64,000 nt of DNA, from positions 2,432,001 to 2,496,000 of the forward strand of contig NC_019973.1 of NCBI RefSeq assembly GCF_000230995.2, in the 5' to 3' direction. The position numbers were made by a program, and so were the translations under genes. Positions 38,595-49,136 of the stretch are shown one piece after another (the first letter of the stretch is position 1; each line of letters begins with the position of its first letter). The notes beneath the pieces are model-generated. The model was not told the origin of the DNA. It did no database searches and saw only the letters and a list, made by a program, of their open reading frames with translations. The DNA is from Mesorhizobium australicum WSM2073 (GTDB lineage Bacteria; Pseudomonadota; Alphaproteobacteria; Rhizobiales; Rhizobiaceae).

Positions 38595-39923
38595 TCAGGA
38601 CCGCTGAACAGGCGTGCGCACCGCGATCGGCCGCAACGACACTTGCCTGAGGCCCAGCACGCCGAGCACGAAGAACAGCCAGACCGGATCACCGCGATGG
38701 AAGAAGAAGCTCTCGAGAAAGGCGTTGAGTGCGGTGAACAGCACTACCATCATGAAGAAATCGCCGAGATAGATGTTCTCCTTGCGCTGCGGAATGCGCA
38801 TATAGTCGCGCAATGGTGCGATGAGGAAGGTGTAGACCGCCACGCAAAGGGCAGGGATGCCCATCAGCACGGCGATGTCGAGATAGCCGTCATGGCCGTG
38901 CACGATGGTCCTGATGTCCCACGGGCGATCGAAGGGTTGGTCCTGGTTGAGCAGCAGCGGCGTGCCCCAGAAGCTCTCATAACCGTAGCCGGTCCACGGC
39001 TTCTTCGCCAGCATCGAGCCAGCGAACTCCCACAGCGTCGTCCGGCCGGTATAGGTGAGGTCGGGGAAGTAGATGGCCGCCAGATGCTTCACCGGCGGCA
39101 GGAAGACGATGCCCAGCGTGCCGACCGCCGTGGCGATGATCGCCAGCATGAACAGGATCGGCGTACCGAGCCGCATGCCCATCAGACTCGGAAACATCAC
39201 GATCAGGATCGAGAACGGCACCAGCCCGGCGGTGGTCTTGGAGCCGGTGTGCAGCATGAAGATCATCGCCGCGCAGAAGATACCCGCGCCCCACCAGCGC
39301 TGGCCGCGTCGGTAGAGATAAAGCCCGGCGAAGCTGAAGCAGGCCATGATCGGGCCGGCGATGTTCTTGTGGGTGAACACCCCGCGCCACAGGCCGGCAT
39401 GTTCGGGCTCCTGCGAGTCAGCCGTGTGCATCGCCTCGTGCGGAAAGACGATCAGGCCGAGATAGGACAGGCCCATGACCACAACCGCGGTGAAGATGAT
39501 GACCCTGGAGAAGGACTCGGCGTCGCGGGGTAGCGCCAGGATCGTTGCCATCGTCAGGATGCCGATCATGGTGAAGGACGCCGCGCGCATTGCCGAGGGC
39601 GGATCGGTCGCCAGCACCACCGACAGGAAGAAGAAGCCCAGCATCAGTATCCAGGATGGGCTGAGCAGCGAGCGCACGACGCGCGGATCGGCGAAGGCCA
39701 TCAGCGCGAAGATCGAAATCCCGCCGAGCGAGCCGAAGCCGAGCTGATTGACGATGTCGCCCCCTTCGCCGGTGAGTTCGGCGCCGGCCGGCTGGAACGG
39801 GCGGAAGGACACCATGATGACGGTGAACAGCAGCGCGGCGATCGCGGTCGCCACGCCACCGCGCGTGAACGCGGCGCTGAGCGGCGCGCGCTCAGTTCTT
39901 CTCAGGCTGGCGGTATTGCTCAT
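38595..39923 (-). CDS. O-antigen ligase/polymerase family membrane protein
   Basis: This 442-residue inner-membrane protein has about ten to twelve helices and a long periplasmic loop with the Wzy_C-type pattern TGRTTLWEFAGSMLAKKPWTGYGYESFW and HGHDGYLDIAVLMG (His loop), as in WaaL or ExoQ/Wzy. It probably polymerises or ligates the polysaccharide made by this cluster. ATGs at 39929 and 39923 both lie inside the end of the upstream glycosyltransferase gene (overlap 32-38 bases), showing tight coupling. I chose 39923. Confidence 0.82.
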   Translation of the reverse strand: MSNTASLRRTERAPLSAAFTRGGVATAIAALLFTVIMVSFRPFQPAGAELTGEGGDIVNQLGFGSLGGISIFALMAFADPRVVRSLLSPSWILMLGFFFLSVVLATDPPSAMRAASFTMIGILTMATILALPRDAESFSRVIIFTAVVVMGLSYLGLIVFPHEAMHTADSQEPEHAGLWRGVFTHKNIAGPIMACFSFAGLYLYRRGQRWWGAGIFCAAMIFMLHTGSKTTAGLVPFSILIVMFPSLMGMRLGTPILFMLAIIATAVGTLGIVFLPPVKHLAAIYFPDLTYTGRTTLWEFAGSMLAKKPWTGYGYESFWGTPLLLNQDQPFDRPWDIRTIVHGHDGYLDIAVLMGIPALCVAVYTFLIAPLRDYMRIPQRKENIYLGDFFMMVVLFTALNAFLESFFFHRGDPVWLFFVLGVLGLRQVSLRPIAVRTPVQRS

Positions 39924-40890
39924 TGGCATATCCGAATTCGGCCAGCACGCGGCCCAGCGCCACATGGACGGGGTAGATGGCGGCCGCCGGGGATCCCGTG
40001 CGCGCCAGCCGCATGATGCCGCGAAGCGGCGAGGCGGCAAGCAGCGCCAGGCTCCTGGCGAATACCTTGGCGCCGGCGAACGGCATGCCGGCGCGCCTCT
40101 TCTTTTCCACCAGTGTCGAGATGACACCGTTGCGCAGGCTGCGGGCGCGGATCCAGTCGGTCTCGACCCGCCTGGCCGGAACGGTCTCCCGCACCTTGGC
40201 TTCGGCGCACCAGCCCAGCACGAAGCCGCGTTGCGCCGACCGGCTGAGAAAGTCGGAATCGCCGCCGCCCATGAAATTGAATCTGAGATCGAGGAAGGGC
40301 GGCCCCATCGCGGTCAGCACGTTGCGCCCGACCAGAAGATTGCCGGACGAATAGAGCGCGGGCACCCGTCCCGTCTCCCGGTAGGGGGGTGCGAAGACGG
40401 GATGCTCGGCCCATTTGGCATGGGCAGGATCGGCAAAAACGGGCACCTGCGGGCCGCCGACGATGTCGGCGGCGAGCGTTTCGGCGGCGTGGCACATCCG
40501 CTCCAGCCATTGCGGATCGGCGGTCTCGTCATCGTCGATGACCAGAAGATGCTTGAAGTTTGGGAACTGCAGGATCGCCGTCTGCCAGCCGGCATTGTAG
40601 GCGCTGCAATTGCCGCGCTCATGCGCGATGATGACCATGCCCGGTATCTCGCCGCGCTCGAACAGCGGCAGCACCGCCTTGGCGCCCTCCCGCGCCTCGG
40701 CCTCGTTTTCGATGAGGATGACGGCAAAGCGCCTGTCGGTTTGCTGCGCGCGAAGCGACGCCAGTGTCTCCAGCACCTGTTGCGGCCGCTTGAACGTCGG
40801 CAAGGTGACGATCGCTTCGACGGCCTCCACGTCGAGCAGGCGAGATCGTCCCGCGATCGATACCGAACCGTCCAATGGCAAAGGGATCAT
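39892..40890 (-). CDS. Family 2 glycosyltransferase
   Basis: This protein of about 332 residues is a GT2 (GT-A fold) enzyme: VEAIVTLPTFKRPQQVLETLASL at the N-terminus, the metal-binding acidic triad LVIDDDETADPQW, and the acceptor-site FMGGGDSDFLSR. ExoM-like glucosyltransferases have a similar layout. It should add a sugar to a lipid-linked repeat unit on the cytoplasmic face. The start is uncertain: ATG at 40890 or GTG at 40932, neither with a strong SD. Confidence 0.82.
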   Translation of the reverse strand: MIPLPLDGSVSIAGRSRLLDVEAVEAIVTLPTFKRPQQVLETLASLRAQQTDRRFAVILIENEAEAREGAKAVLPLFERGEIPGMVIIAHERGNCSAYNAGWQTAILQFPNFKHLLVIDDDETADPQWLERMCHAAETLAADIVGGPQVPVFADPAHAKWAEHPVFAPPYRETGRVPALYSSGNLLVGRNVLTAMGPPFLDLRFNFMGGGDSDFLSRSAQRGFVLGWCAEAKVRETVPARRVETDWIRARSLRNGVISTLVEKKRRAGMPFAGAKVFARSLALLAASPLRGIMRLARTGSPAAAIYPVHVALGRVLAEFGYANEQYRQPEKN

Positions 40891-41061
40891 CCGTGTCCAG
40901 CCGCGTCGTGAGTCGCGTTCTGGTAGCACCACGATGATAAGGTTTCGTTAATCACCTTGCACGGAGAGGCCCGCCAGACGTGGGTTTTGGGGCGTTGATC
41001 GTGCTCGTTTAATCAAGGGTTCACCGCGCTTTGCTACCGGCTACACCACAGGATAGGTAAG

Positions 41062-42234
41062 ATGCATCTGCTGTTCGCCACATCGATCGTGCCCGACGGT
41101 GCTCTCGCCTCGGGCTACGAGATAGCCAACGCCGCGATTATCGCCGCCCTGCGGCGCGCCGGCGCGCGCGTCACGGTCGTCGGCTTCACCTGGCCCGGAA
41201 AAGCCGCGGCCGATCCCGAAAATACCGTGGTGCTGGGGGCGGTCGACGTGCGCACCGAAAGTGCTTCGCCGCTGCAAAAGCTTGTCTGGGTCGGCAAGGC
41301 GATGTTTTCAGGCCTGACCTTCGCGTCGGTCAAGTTGCGTGCGGTGTCCAGCCACGATGTTCAGGCCGCCCTCGAACGAGCCGGTCCGTTCGATGGCTAT
41401 GTGCTGAATTCCGTGCAGTTCGCCGGTGCTTTCGAACGGGTCTTCGAAGACCGGCCTTCGATTTTCGTCGCCCACAATGTCGAGCATCTCTCGGCGCGGG
41501 AGAACGCCGTTGCCGCCGCCGGCATTTTCCAGCGCCTGCTGTTTCGGCGCGAGGCAAGGCTGCTCAAACTGGTCGAAGAGCGCCTCTGCCGCCGCGCGCG
41601 TTTTGTCTTCACGTTGGCCGAGGAGGATCGCGGGGCACTTGGCGTCGCCTCGGATGATCGTTCGGCGGTGCTGCCGCTGGTGACCTGCGCCACGGCGCCA
41701 GTCCGGAACGGCCGGCGCGCGATCGACTGTGACGCGGCCCTGATCGGCACCTGGACCTGGCAGCCGAACCGCATCGGCCTCGACTGGTTCCTGGGTAAGG
41801 TGGTGCCGCATCTGCGGCCTGGTTTCCGCATCCGCATAGCGGGTCACATGCCTTCCAGCGTCACCTCCGCGCATCCGGGCGTCGAGTTTGTCGGCCGTGT
41901 CGCGGATGCCAGGGCTTTCGTGCGCGGCGCGGCCGTCATCCCGCTGATCAGCACCGCGGGCAGCGGCGTGCAGCTGAAGACCATCGAGACCTTCGAGCTT
42001 GGCCTGCCCTCGGTCGCCACCAGCCGGTCGCTGCGCGGTATCGGTCATCGCCCCGACAATTGCGTCGTCACCGACGATCCGGCCGGCTTCGCCAAGGCCC
42101 TGGAGGCAGCCGCGGCCGACATCAACGATGTCGATGGCAGCACCTTCCATCGCCGGCAGGTCAAGGCGCTCGACGCCGCGGTTCGTGTCGGTCTCGAAAA
42201 AATCGGCGCCGTGCGGCAGGAGGTGTTTGCATGA
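41062..42234 (+). CDS. Glycosyltransferase, GT-B fold (GT4-like)
   Basis: This 390-residue enzyme has a GT-B layout: N-terminal domain beginning MHLLFATSIVPDGALASGYEIANAAI, a middle segment IFVAHNVEHLSAREN, and a C-terminal nucleotide-sugar domain with LIGTWTWQPNRIGLDWFL, GVEFVGRVADARAFV and the Glu-containing IPLISTAGSGVQLKTIETFELGLPSVAT. It lies first in a rightward run with the WecG-type and DUF6492 genes and overlaps the next start by ATGA. Confidence 0.83.
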   Translation: MHLLFATSIVPDGALASGYEIANAAIIAALRRAGARVTVVGFTWPGKAAADPENTVVLGAVDVRTESASPLQKLVWVGKAMFSGLTFASVKLRAVSSHDVQAALERAGPFDGYVLNSVQFAGAFERVFEDRPSIFVAHNVEHLSARENAVAAAGIFQRLLFRREARLLKLVEERLCRRARFVFTLAEEDRGALGVASDDRSAVLPLVTCATAPVRNGRRAIDCDAALIGTWTWQPNRIGLDWFLGKVVPHLRPGFRIRIAGHMPSSVTSAHPGVEFVGRVADARAFVRGAAVIPLISTAGSGVQLKTIETFELGLPSVATSRSLRGIGHRPDNCVVTDDPAGFAKALEAAAADINDVDGSTFHRRQVKALDAAVRVGLEKIGAVRQEVFA

Positions 42235-43037
42235 ACATGCACGCCGCCCGTGCCGCGTTCGGCTTTGACAGCCTGAAGGCAATTCTCGGCATTCCGGTGC
42301 TGGCGATCCGCTGGGACGATGCGATTGCCTTGCTGAACCGATTGATCGCCGAGCGGCGCTTCACCAAGGTTAGTTTCCTCAACGCCCACAATGCCAATAT
42401 CGCCCACACCGACCCGGTGTTCGCCGAGGCGCTCGACGATTTCCTCATCCTGCCGGACGGCATCGGCGTCGATCTCGCCGCGAAGCTTCTCTACGGCGCG
42501 CCGTTTCCCGACAATCTCAACGGCACCGACTTCGTGCCGGCCTTCCTGCAGGCTTCCAAGAGGCCGCTGACGGTGGGGCTGCTCGGAGCGACCCGTGTCA
42601 ACGCCGAGGCGGCGTCCGTGAAGCTGGCGGCGCTTGCCGTACAGCACAACTTCGTGGTCATTCACGACGGTTATTTCTCCCCCGCGCAGGAGCCGGAGAT
42701 CATCGACCGGATCGCAAAGCTACGGCCTGATATGCTGCTGGTCGCGATGGGCGTGCCGCGCCAGGAATTGTGGATTGAACGTCACATCGACGAACGCCAT
42801 TGCACGCTGCCGATCGCGGTCGGCGCGCTGCTCGATTTCCTGAGCGGCTCGGTGCCGCGCGCGCCACTGTGGATGCGCCGCCTGAGGCTGGAATGGCTGT
42901 TCCGGCTGGCCGTCGAGCCCGGCCGGCTCTGGCGCCGCTACGTGGTCGGCAACCCCCTGTTCCTGTGGCGGGTCGTCAAACAGAAATGGGCGCGCGGCGC
43001 CGAGGCCGTCGCAGATGCTCCCGGAGAGTTTCGTTGA
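42231..43037 (+). CDS. WecG/TagA/CpsF family glycosyltransferase (GT26)
   Basis: This 268-residue membrane-associated transferase has the GT26 motifs SFLNAHNANIAH, ILPDGIGVDLAAKLL, NGTDFVPAFL and LLVAMGVPRQELWIERH. Family members add ManNAc-type or glucose residues to undecaprenyl-linked acceptors. AGGAGGTG precedes the ATG at 42231, which overlaps the upstream stop. Its last codons contain the SD of the next gene. Confidence 0.9.
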   Translation: MNMHAARAAFGFDSLKAILGIPVLAIRWDDAIALLNRLIAERRFTKVSFLNAHNANIAHTDPVFAEALDDFLILPDGIGVDLAAKLLYGAPFPDNLNGTDFVPAFLQASKRPLTVGLLGATRVNAEAASVKLAALAVQHNFVVIHDGYFSPAQEPEIIDRIAKLRPDMLLVAMGVPRQELWIERHIDERHCTLPIAVGALLDFLSGSVPRAPLWMRRLRLEWLFRLAVEPGRLWRRYVVGNPLFLWRVVKQKWARGAEAVADAPGEFR

Positions 43038-43960
43038 ACAAGCGGTTCGTCCCAGACCCGCTGGCCGGCCCAGGCCTGTTGCCGAAGGCGCCGACAGCAG
43101 CGATTGTGACGGCAAGCTACGCCCCGGATTTCGAACGCTGCCGACTGCTGTGCGAAACGCTTGACCGGCATGTCTCGGGTGCCGCGCACCACTACATTCT
43201 GGTCGAACATCGCGATCTTGCGCTTTTCCGCCAGTTGCAGACCAGCCGCCGTTCGGTCGTCGATGAGCGGGATCTCCTGCCGCGCTGGCTGCGCGCCTTC
43301 GACGATCCGCTCAGCCTGTTTCGCCGCCGCGTCTGGCTCAGCCTGAAGACCCAGCCGCTGCGTGGCTGGCACGTGCAGCAGCTGCGCCGTATCGCCATAT
43401 CGGCCCACGCGGGGGAAGACGTGCTGATCTTCTGCGATTCCGACGTCGCTTTCCTGAAGGCCTTCGATTGCGGTGCCTTCTGGCGCGATGGCAAGGCGCG
43501 TTTGTTTCGCCGGGATGGCGTGCTCGCCGATGACGGCCATGACGAGCATCGCTTGTGGTCGCGCAATGCCGGAACGGCGCTTGGCATCGATTCGTCCCGG
43601 ACATCGGTCCATGATTATATCTCGACGCTGATCGCATGGCGCCGCGACACGGTGCTTGCCATGTGCGGCCGGATCGAAAAGGTCCATGGCCGCGACTGGG
43701 TCGAGGTCATCGGCTCGGCGCGCAAATTCTCCGAATGCATGATCTACGGACGCTACGTCGACGATTTGCTGGACGGAGCCGGCCACTTCCACGGTTCGGA
43801 AGAATTCTGCCGCGTCCACTGGACGGGCGAGGCGCTGTCGGACGACGAGTTCCGCCGCTTCGTCGCCGGCATGGCGCCAGAGCAGGTGGCGATCGGCATG
43901 CAGTCCTTTATCGGCACCGATATAGGCCGGATCCGACGCCTGATCGGGCTTGATCGCTGA
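43034..43960 (+). CDS. DUF6492 family protein, glycosyltransferase-like
   Basis: This 308-residue protein starts at TTG 43034, which overlaps the WecG-type stop (GTTGA) and has GGAGAG five bases upstream. A GT-A-like core is suggested by AAIVTASYAPDFERCRLLCETLDR at the N-terminus and the DXD-like FCDSDVAFL in the middle, plus FSECMIYGRYV. These fit the DUF6492 family, found in rhizobial polysaccharide clusters. No transferase activity has been shown to my knowledge. No membrane helix is apparent. Confidence 0.75.
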   Translation: MNKRFVPDPLAGPGLLPKAPTAAIVTASYAPDFERCRLLCETLDRHVSGAAHHYILVEHRDLALFRQLQTSRRSVVDERDLLPRWLRAFDDPLSLFRRRVWLSLKTQPLRGWHVQQLRRIAISAHAGEDVLIFCDSDVAFLKAFDCGAFWRDGKARLFRRDGVLADDGHDEHRLWSRNAGTALGIDSSRTSVHDYISTLIAWRRDTVLAMCGRIEKVHGRDWVEVIGSARKFSECMIYGRYVDDLLDGAGHFHGSEEFCRVHWTGEALSDDEFRRFVAGMAPEQVAIGMQSFIGTDIGRIRRLIGLDR

Positions 43961-43966
43961 TTTGTC

Positions 43967-45280
43967 CTAGATTGCCTTGGCCGGTCTGCGCAGCGCCGAA
44001 TAGGTCAGCAGCATGGACGCGAGGTAGAGCAGCAGGAAGACAATGTTGAGCGACAGCACCAGATCAGATGTTTCGGAAATGGTGGTCAGCACATAGGTCA
44101 GCAGCAGCGCCTTGAGGGCGGCGAGCAGGCCGAGATTGAGCGCCCGCACCAGCGTCTGGCCGCGCGCGAAAAGAAGCTCGGCCTGATATTCGACCAGGTT
44201 GCGCAGTCCAGGCACGCAGATCGCCAGCGCCACCAGGGGTGCGGCCTCGGAAACATTCCTGCCGAGCGCGTTGGGAAAGAAATGCAGCACGATGCCAAGC
44301 GCTGCCAGCGCCAGCGTTGAAACGAGGAACACGCCGCCCTCGATGCCGCTCTTTATCGCAAGGCGCGACAGCAGCTCCGGCGCGCGCATCATGCGCTGCA
44401 CGAGCATCATGGAGAAAGTACGGATGGGGATCGCCGTCAGGTCGACGAGCCGCATGATGATGGCATAGATGCCGGCCAAATGCGGGCCGCCGATCGCCAG
44501 CACCAGCAGCTTGTCGAATTCCGATTGCAGGTAGAACAACACCTCGGCGCCGGCCACATAGATGGAATCGGCGAGCCGCCGCAGATAGAGTTCGATGCGC
44601 AGCCGCAGCCGCTGGCGTGGATAGAACCAGCCGAAAGCCAAAAGCAGCGAGGCGGCGTTGGCCCCTATGTAGAACCACGACCACATCCAAATGCCATGCT
44701 GTGGCGAGACCATGAACAACACCGCGCCAAGCGCCCGCAGTGCGGTGGCCAGGATCGCCAGCACGGCTGCACGGCCGAATTTGCCCAGCCCGTTGTTGAC
44801 GATCAGCGCCACTTCCACCGGCCGCCACAGCAGTGCCTCGGCAAAAACGATGGCCGTGAATACCGACAGCGGCACAGTGCCGGCAAAGAAGATCAGGTAG
44901 ACGCCGAACGAGGCCAGGACCAAAAGCGGCAGCGAGACGGCGCCGAGCAGCAGGAAACCCGCTGTGAACGTGCCGATCAGATTGGGGCGGATGGTGGCGG
45001 TGCGGTAGAGTGCCGAAATGAAACCGAAGGCGAGAAGCCTCGACAGCATGACGCCGGCCGCCGAGGCGGTGGCGAACATGCCGAACTCTGCGATCGACAG
45101 CGTATTGGCGAGCGCGATGAAATAGGCGAGTGAAAACACCAGTCGCCCGCCGGCGCCGCTGATCGCCGAAAAATAGTCGCGCACCAGCCCCCGCCGTTCG
45201 GCCATCAAGGTGCCGATCCGCGCGAAGGTCCGCCTTTGCGGTATGTCGCTGGCCTCAGTCATACGTCGAGGAAAATGCAT
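43967..45280 (-). CDS. Polysaccharide flippase, Wzx/MOP superfamily
   Basis: This 437-residue membrane protein has about 12 helices and the polysaccharide-transporter pattern: DYFSAISGAGGRLVFSLAYFIALANTLSIAEFGMFATASA at the N-terminus, the middle LYLRRLADSIYVAGAEVLFYLQSEFDKLLV. It should move lipid-linked repeat units across the inner membrane. The start at 45280 or at ATG 45262 cannot be decided, since neither has a good SD. It is convergent with the DUF6492 gene and divergent from the Wzz-like gene. Confidence 0.83.
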   Translation of the reverse strand: MHFPRRMTEASDIPQRRTFARIGTLMAERRGLVRDYFSAISGAGGRLVFSLAYFIALANTLSIAEFGMFATASAAGVMLSRLLAFGFISALYRTATIRPNLIGTFTAGFLLLGAVSLPLLVLASFGVYLIFFAGTVPLSVFTAIVFAEALLWRPVEVALIVNNGLGKFGRAAVLAILATALRALGAVLFMVSPQHGIWMWSWFYIGANAASLLLAFGWFYPRQRLRLRIELYLRRLADSIYVAGAEVLFYLQSEFDKLLVLAIGGPHLAGIYAIIMRLVDLTAIPIRTFSMMLVQRMMRAPELLSRLAIKSGIEGGVFLVSTLALAALGIVLHFFPNALGRNVSEAAPLVALAICVPGLRNLVEYQAELLFARGQTLVRALNLGLLAALKALLLTYVLTTISETSDLVLSLNIVFLLLYLASMLLTYSALRRPAKAI

Positions 45281-45461
45281 AAGCTGGAAAGTTTAACGCG
45301 CCGTTCTGAAGCTTTCAGTAGTGTTGAAAATTGTTGCAACCATGGCGTGAATTCTTGCCGCCTCTTTCGAAAATTAACTTTTTGTTTCCTATGCCTGTTT
45401 AGCGTGACTTAACGAATGGCCGACCGCCGCTGCCAAGCGGCCAAGAGTAAAGCTCCACGAC

Positions 45462-48050
45462 ATGGTCGACAGGGAAAACCGTGAAGACTGGAAGCGCGAG
45501 CGCTCCTTGCTGGCGCTTGGCGAAGCCGTGCGTGGCGAGGACGATGCTTCGCTGGTGTCGATAGGAGACCGCGCGGACCCCTCATGGCGCGAGGATGCCG
45601 CCACGCGCCATCGCCTAGCTCGTTCCCGTCGCGAGACGAAGGCGAGCCCGCCTCGGTCGGCAGCCGATAACGCCGAACGGTCTCGCCTGGACGAGGAGCA
45701 GCCGTTTGTATCCGAGGGCGCCTGGCGTTCGCGGGGGGAAACCGGCACCGGCGATTTGCCACCCGACATGCCGCAAGCAAGGCCCGCCCCCGAGGAACCT
45801 TCGGGCACGGGTGGCGCCCACGATGCAATCGGGTCCCGCGCTGCGGGCAGAGCCGACCCGTCCTCCAATGGCGGGGCGGACAGTCAGCAGTGGAAGCCGC
45901 TGATCGATCCGATGCTGGTCGTTCGCGGCGTTGCCAGGTCGAAGCTGCTGATCGTTGCGACCACGATACTGGGCGCTGGACTTGGCGTTGCCATCGCCTT
46001 GTCGATGCCGAAGAAATACGAAGCCACGACCGAACTGATCATCGAGCCGGGTGACCTGAAGCTCTCCGACCGCGATCTCACCCAACCGGTAGGCCAGCCC
46101 GATGCCGCGCTGGCCGTCGTCGAAACCCGGATCAAGATGCTCACCTCGGGCACCGTTCTCGATCAGGTCGTCAAGAATCTCAACCTCGTCAACGATCCGG
46201 AATTCAATGGCCAGGGCTCCGGCGGCCTCGGCGTCATGTCGCTCATCCGCTCGATCGTGTCGCGCAACGATGGGCCTGGCGGCGTCGATGAGGTTCGCCG
46301 CCAGGCTCTGGCTGTCGGCAATCTGGCCAAGAGCCTGTCGGTCGAACGCAGCGGCAAGACTTTTGTCATTTCCGTCAGCGCCGTGACCCAGAACGGCGAC
46401 AAGTCGGCGCTCATTGCCAATACGACGAGGACCGTCTTCCAGCAGGAAGCCGCCAAATACCAGTCCGACATGGCCGGACGCGCGACGAACGAATTGACGT
46501 CCAAGCTCGATGATCTGCGCAAGGGGGTCGAGGCGGCCGAGCGCAAGGTCGAGGATTTCAGGGCCACGCATGGCCTGGTCGACGCGCAAGGCCATCTGAT
46601 CAGCGACGATCAAATGCTGAAGCTCAACGAGCAGCTCTCGGTCGCCCGCGCCCGCACGCTGGAACTCAATGCCCGGGCAGCGTCGGCGCGTTCGCTGGAT
46701 GTCAATTCCGTTCTGACCGGCACGTTGCCGGAAGAGATCAACTCCAACGCCATGAGCGATCTGCGCTCGCAATATGCAACGCTGAAGCAGGAGGCCGATC
46801 GTGCCGCGGTCCGGCTGGGACCGCGTCATCCAGAACTCCAGGCCCTCGACGCCCAGATCGCCGGCGCGCGCGAGCGCATCGCGGCTGAACTGCGCCGCAT
46901 CGCCTCTTCGCTGCAGGTCGACTTGAAGCGCGCGGTTCAGCTCGAACAGGACCTCGCTTCCCGGCTGGCCCAGGCAAAGGTCCAAAGCGGCGACGTCAAC
47001 AGCGACCTGGTTGCCCTGCGGGAACTGGAGCGTGAGGCCACCGCCAAGCGTTCCGTCTACGAACAATATCTCTTGCGCGCCAAGGAGACTGGTGAACAGA
47101 CGGGCATCAACACGACCAACATCAATGTGATCACTCCCGCCCAGGCTCCACTCGAGCCAAATGGACCCTCACGGGCCTTGGTGGCGCTGGCCGGCCTGCT
47201 GCTTGGCCTTGCCGCCGGCGTTGGCGTTGGCGCTCTGCGCGGTACCTATGACAGCCTGCGCGAGACGGCAAGCGCGCGCTCACGCCGCGAGCGCAAGGTG
47301 GACGAACGCAAGTTGGCTGACCAGAGAGCGCCTCGCGAGGAGCAGGCATTCCGGGCGGAGCCTCCGCCAGAGCCACCGATGCCGGCAGCGCCTGTGCCGC
47401 TGCCGCCCGCACCACCGCCGCCGGTCACGCGGACCGAGGCCGCTCCCGCCGAAAGCTCCGGGAGGATTGGCGCACTCATGTCGAGACTGCGCAAGGCCAT
47501 GTCCCGCAAGCCGTCCGCCGAAGCCGACGACGACATCTCCAGCGGGTTCGGCCTACCCGCCTTCGCCGACAACGGACGGCCTGTCAACGCTCCGCTATTT
47601 CCTGGCCATCCGGAGTCCGGTTTCGGGCCTCGGCAGGCGGCCGGCCTGGATTATTCGCAGTCACCCTTCCAGCCGGGCCCCGATGCGGGGTATGGGCAGC
47701 GGATGACCTTGCCTTCGCGCTCGCCCCTGATACCGCAACAGGCAACGTACCCGGCTCCCCCGTTTCCGTCCTCTCCCTATGCACAGCCGTTGGGCTACCC
47801 CCAGGCGCAGCCCTGGTCGCAAGTGGGCCATCCCTCCAGGCAAAGCTCAGCGGGACCTTATGCGGCGCAGATGCCGTATCCGCCGCCGCCCGCTCCGGCG
47901 CAGCCACCGGCCGCCCCGCCCGCGAGGCCGACCCCGGTCGAGGAGGGTGGCGAACAAGCATCGGTCGAAGAGATTCGCGCCAGCCTGCGTGAATTCCGCG
48001 AAGCGGTCCGCGAACTCACGGAAAACCGCACCCGCCGCCGCTACTTCTGA
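45462..48050 (+). CDS. Wzz/ExoP-like polysaccharide co-polymerase without kinase domain
   Basis: This 862-residue protein has a charged, apparently disordered cytoplasmic N-terminus (1-150), a first helix at 161-183, a large periplasmic domain with coiled-coil stretches (about 330-540; [22 protein letters not shown]), a second helix at about 568-590, and a cytoplasmic tail of about 270 residues very rich in Pro, Gln and Ala. ExoP/GumC-type co-polymerases set chain length with the polymerase. The tail lacks Walker A/B motifs and tyrosine cluster of BY-kinases, so no kinase domain is attached. A short helix near the end ([22 protein letters not shown]) may be an interaction site. Confidence 0.85.
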   Translation: MVDRENREDWKRERSLLALGEAVRGEDDASLVSIGDRADPSWREDAATRHRLARSRRETKASPPRSAADNAERSRLDEEQPFVSEGAWRSRGETGTGDLPPDMPQARPAPEEPSGTGGAHDAIGSRAAGRADPSSNGGADSQQWKPLIDPMLVVRGVARSKLLIVATTILGAGLGVAIALSMPKKYEATTELIIEPGDLKLSDRDLTQPVGQPDAALAVVETRIKMLTSGTVLDQVVKNLNLVNDPEFNGQGSGGLGVMSLIRSIVSRNDGPGGVDEVRRQALAVGNLAKSLSVERSGKTFVISVSAVTQNGDKSALIANTTRTVFQQEAAKYQSDMAGRATNELTSKLDDLRKGVEAAERKVEDFRATHGLVDAQGHLISDDQMLKLNEQLSVARARTLELNARAASARSLDVNSVLTGTLPEEINSNAMSDLRSQYATLKQEADRAAVRLGPRHPELQALDAQIAGARERIAAELRRIASSLQVDLKRAVQLEQDLASRLAQAKVQSGDVNSDLVALRELEREATAKRSVYEQYLLRAKETGEQTGINTTNINVITPAQAPLEPNGPSRALVALAGLLLGLAAGVGVGALRGTYDSLRETASARSRRERKVDERKLADQRAPREEQAFRAEPPPEPPMPAAPVPLPPAPPPPVTRTEAAPAESSGRIGALMSRLRKAMSRKPSAEADDDISSGFGLPAFADNGRPVNAPLFPGHPESGFGPRQAAGLDYSQSPFQPGPDAGYGQRMTLPSRSPLIPQQATYPAPPFPSSPYAQPLGYPQAQPWSQVGHPSRQSSAGPYAAQMPYPPPPAPAQPPAAPPARPTPVEEGGEQASVEEIRASLREFREAVRELTENRTRRRYF

Positions 48051-48229
48051 ACCATCAGATAGGCTGCGGAGGCCGAACAAAACCGTGCCGGTTTCGCGTA
48101 AACGGCATGGGAAGGCGCTTTGACGGGATTGCGAGCTTGTATTTTCGTGACAATGCCGCGCTGCAGATTGCCTGCGCCGCGGCATTATGTTCTCGAAGCG
48201 GCGTTGGGCGGAACGATGTTGAGGGTGGC

Positions 48230-49129
48230 ATGGCCGAAGTGATTGACGGAAAAAGCGTTGCCGAAGACGTGGTGCGGACGGTCAAGGCGCTGACCGCCGA
48301 GCTGGTCGCCAAGGGCAAGGCCAAGCCAGGCCTGGCCGTCGTCATCGTCGGCGAGGATCCGGCGAGCCAGGTCTATGTCGCCTCCAAATCCCGTACCGCC
48401 AAGGAATGCGGCTTTCATTCGCTTCAGCACACGCTGCCGGCGGAAACGTCCCAAGAGGCGCTGCTCAAGCTCATCGCCGAACTCAACGCCGATCCTGAAA
48501 TCAACGGCATCCTGGTCCAGCTTCCGCTGCCCGCCCATGTCGATGCCGGCAAGATCATCCAGGCGATCGCGCCGCACAAGGACGTCGACGGCTTCCATTT
48601 CATCAATGTCGGCAAGCTCGGCACTGGTGAACTCGACACGGCCTTCGTTCCCTGCACGCCCGCCGGCTCGATGCTTTTGATCGAGCGCGTGCGCGGCAAG
48701 GACCTGTCCGGCCTCAACGCCGTCGTCGTCGGCCGCTCCAACATCGTCGGCAAGCCGATGGCCAATCTGCTGCTTGCCGCCAACTGCACCGTCACCATCG
48801 CGCACAGCCGCACCAAGGACCTGCCGGCGCTTGCCCGCACGGCCGACATCCTGGTCGCTGCTGTCGGCAGGCCGGAAATGATCAGGGGTGACTGGGTCAA
48901 GCTTGGCGCCACCGTCATCGATGTCGGCATCAACCGCATTCCGGCGCCCGAGAAAGGCGAGGGCAAGTCGCGTCTCGTCGGCGATGTCGCCTATGCCGAA
49001 GCGGCCAGGGCGGCCGGCGCGATCACTCCGGTGCCCGGCGGTGTCGGGCCGATGACCATTGCCATGTTGATGGCCAATACGTTAGCTTCGGCCTACCTTG
49101 CGGCCGGATTGAAGCGGCCTTCCTTCTGA
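48230..49129 (+). CDS. folD: Bifunctional methylenetetrahydrofolate dehydrogenase/cyclohydrolase
   Basis: This 299-residue enzyme interconverts methylene- and formyl-tetrahydrofolate with NADP+. It has [13 protein letters not shown] with the catalytic Lys, [43 protein letters not shown] and the C-terminal [20 protein letters not shown]. All FolD signatures are present and length is normal. The ATG at 48230 follows GAGGGTGGC. Confidence 0.96.
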   Translation: MAEVIDGKSVAEDVVRTVKALTAELVAKGKAKPGLAVVIVGEDPASQVYVASKSRTAKECGFHSLQHTLPAETSQEALLKLIAELNADPEINGILVQLPLPAHVDAGKIIQAIAPHKDVDGFHFINVGKLGTGELDTAFVPCTPAGSMLLIERVRGKDLSGLNAVVVGRSNIVGKPMANLLLAANCTVTIAHSRTKDLPALARTADILVAAVGRPEMIRGDWVKLGATVIDVGINRIPAPEKGEGKSRLVGDVAYAEAARAAGAITPVPGGVGPMTIAMLMANTLASAYLAAGLKRPSF

Positions 49130-49136
49130 GCCCGGG

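Noticed and set aside
38595..39923. Overlap of the ligase/polymerase start with the upstream glycosyltransferase as a sign of a fusion or error
   Set aside because: The frames differ and both proteins have complete, normal ends. A 32-38 base overlap is ordinary translational coupling.
48051..48229. Riboswitch or other structured leader upstream of folD
   Set aside because: I looked for a known conserved core and found none. The stretch has no obvious extended pairing or terminator.
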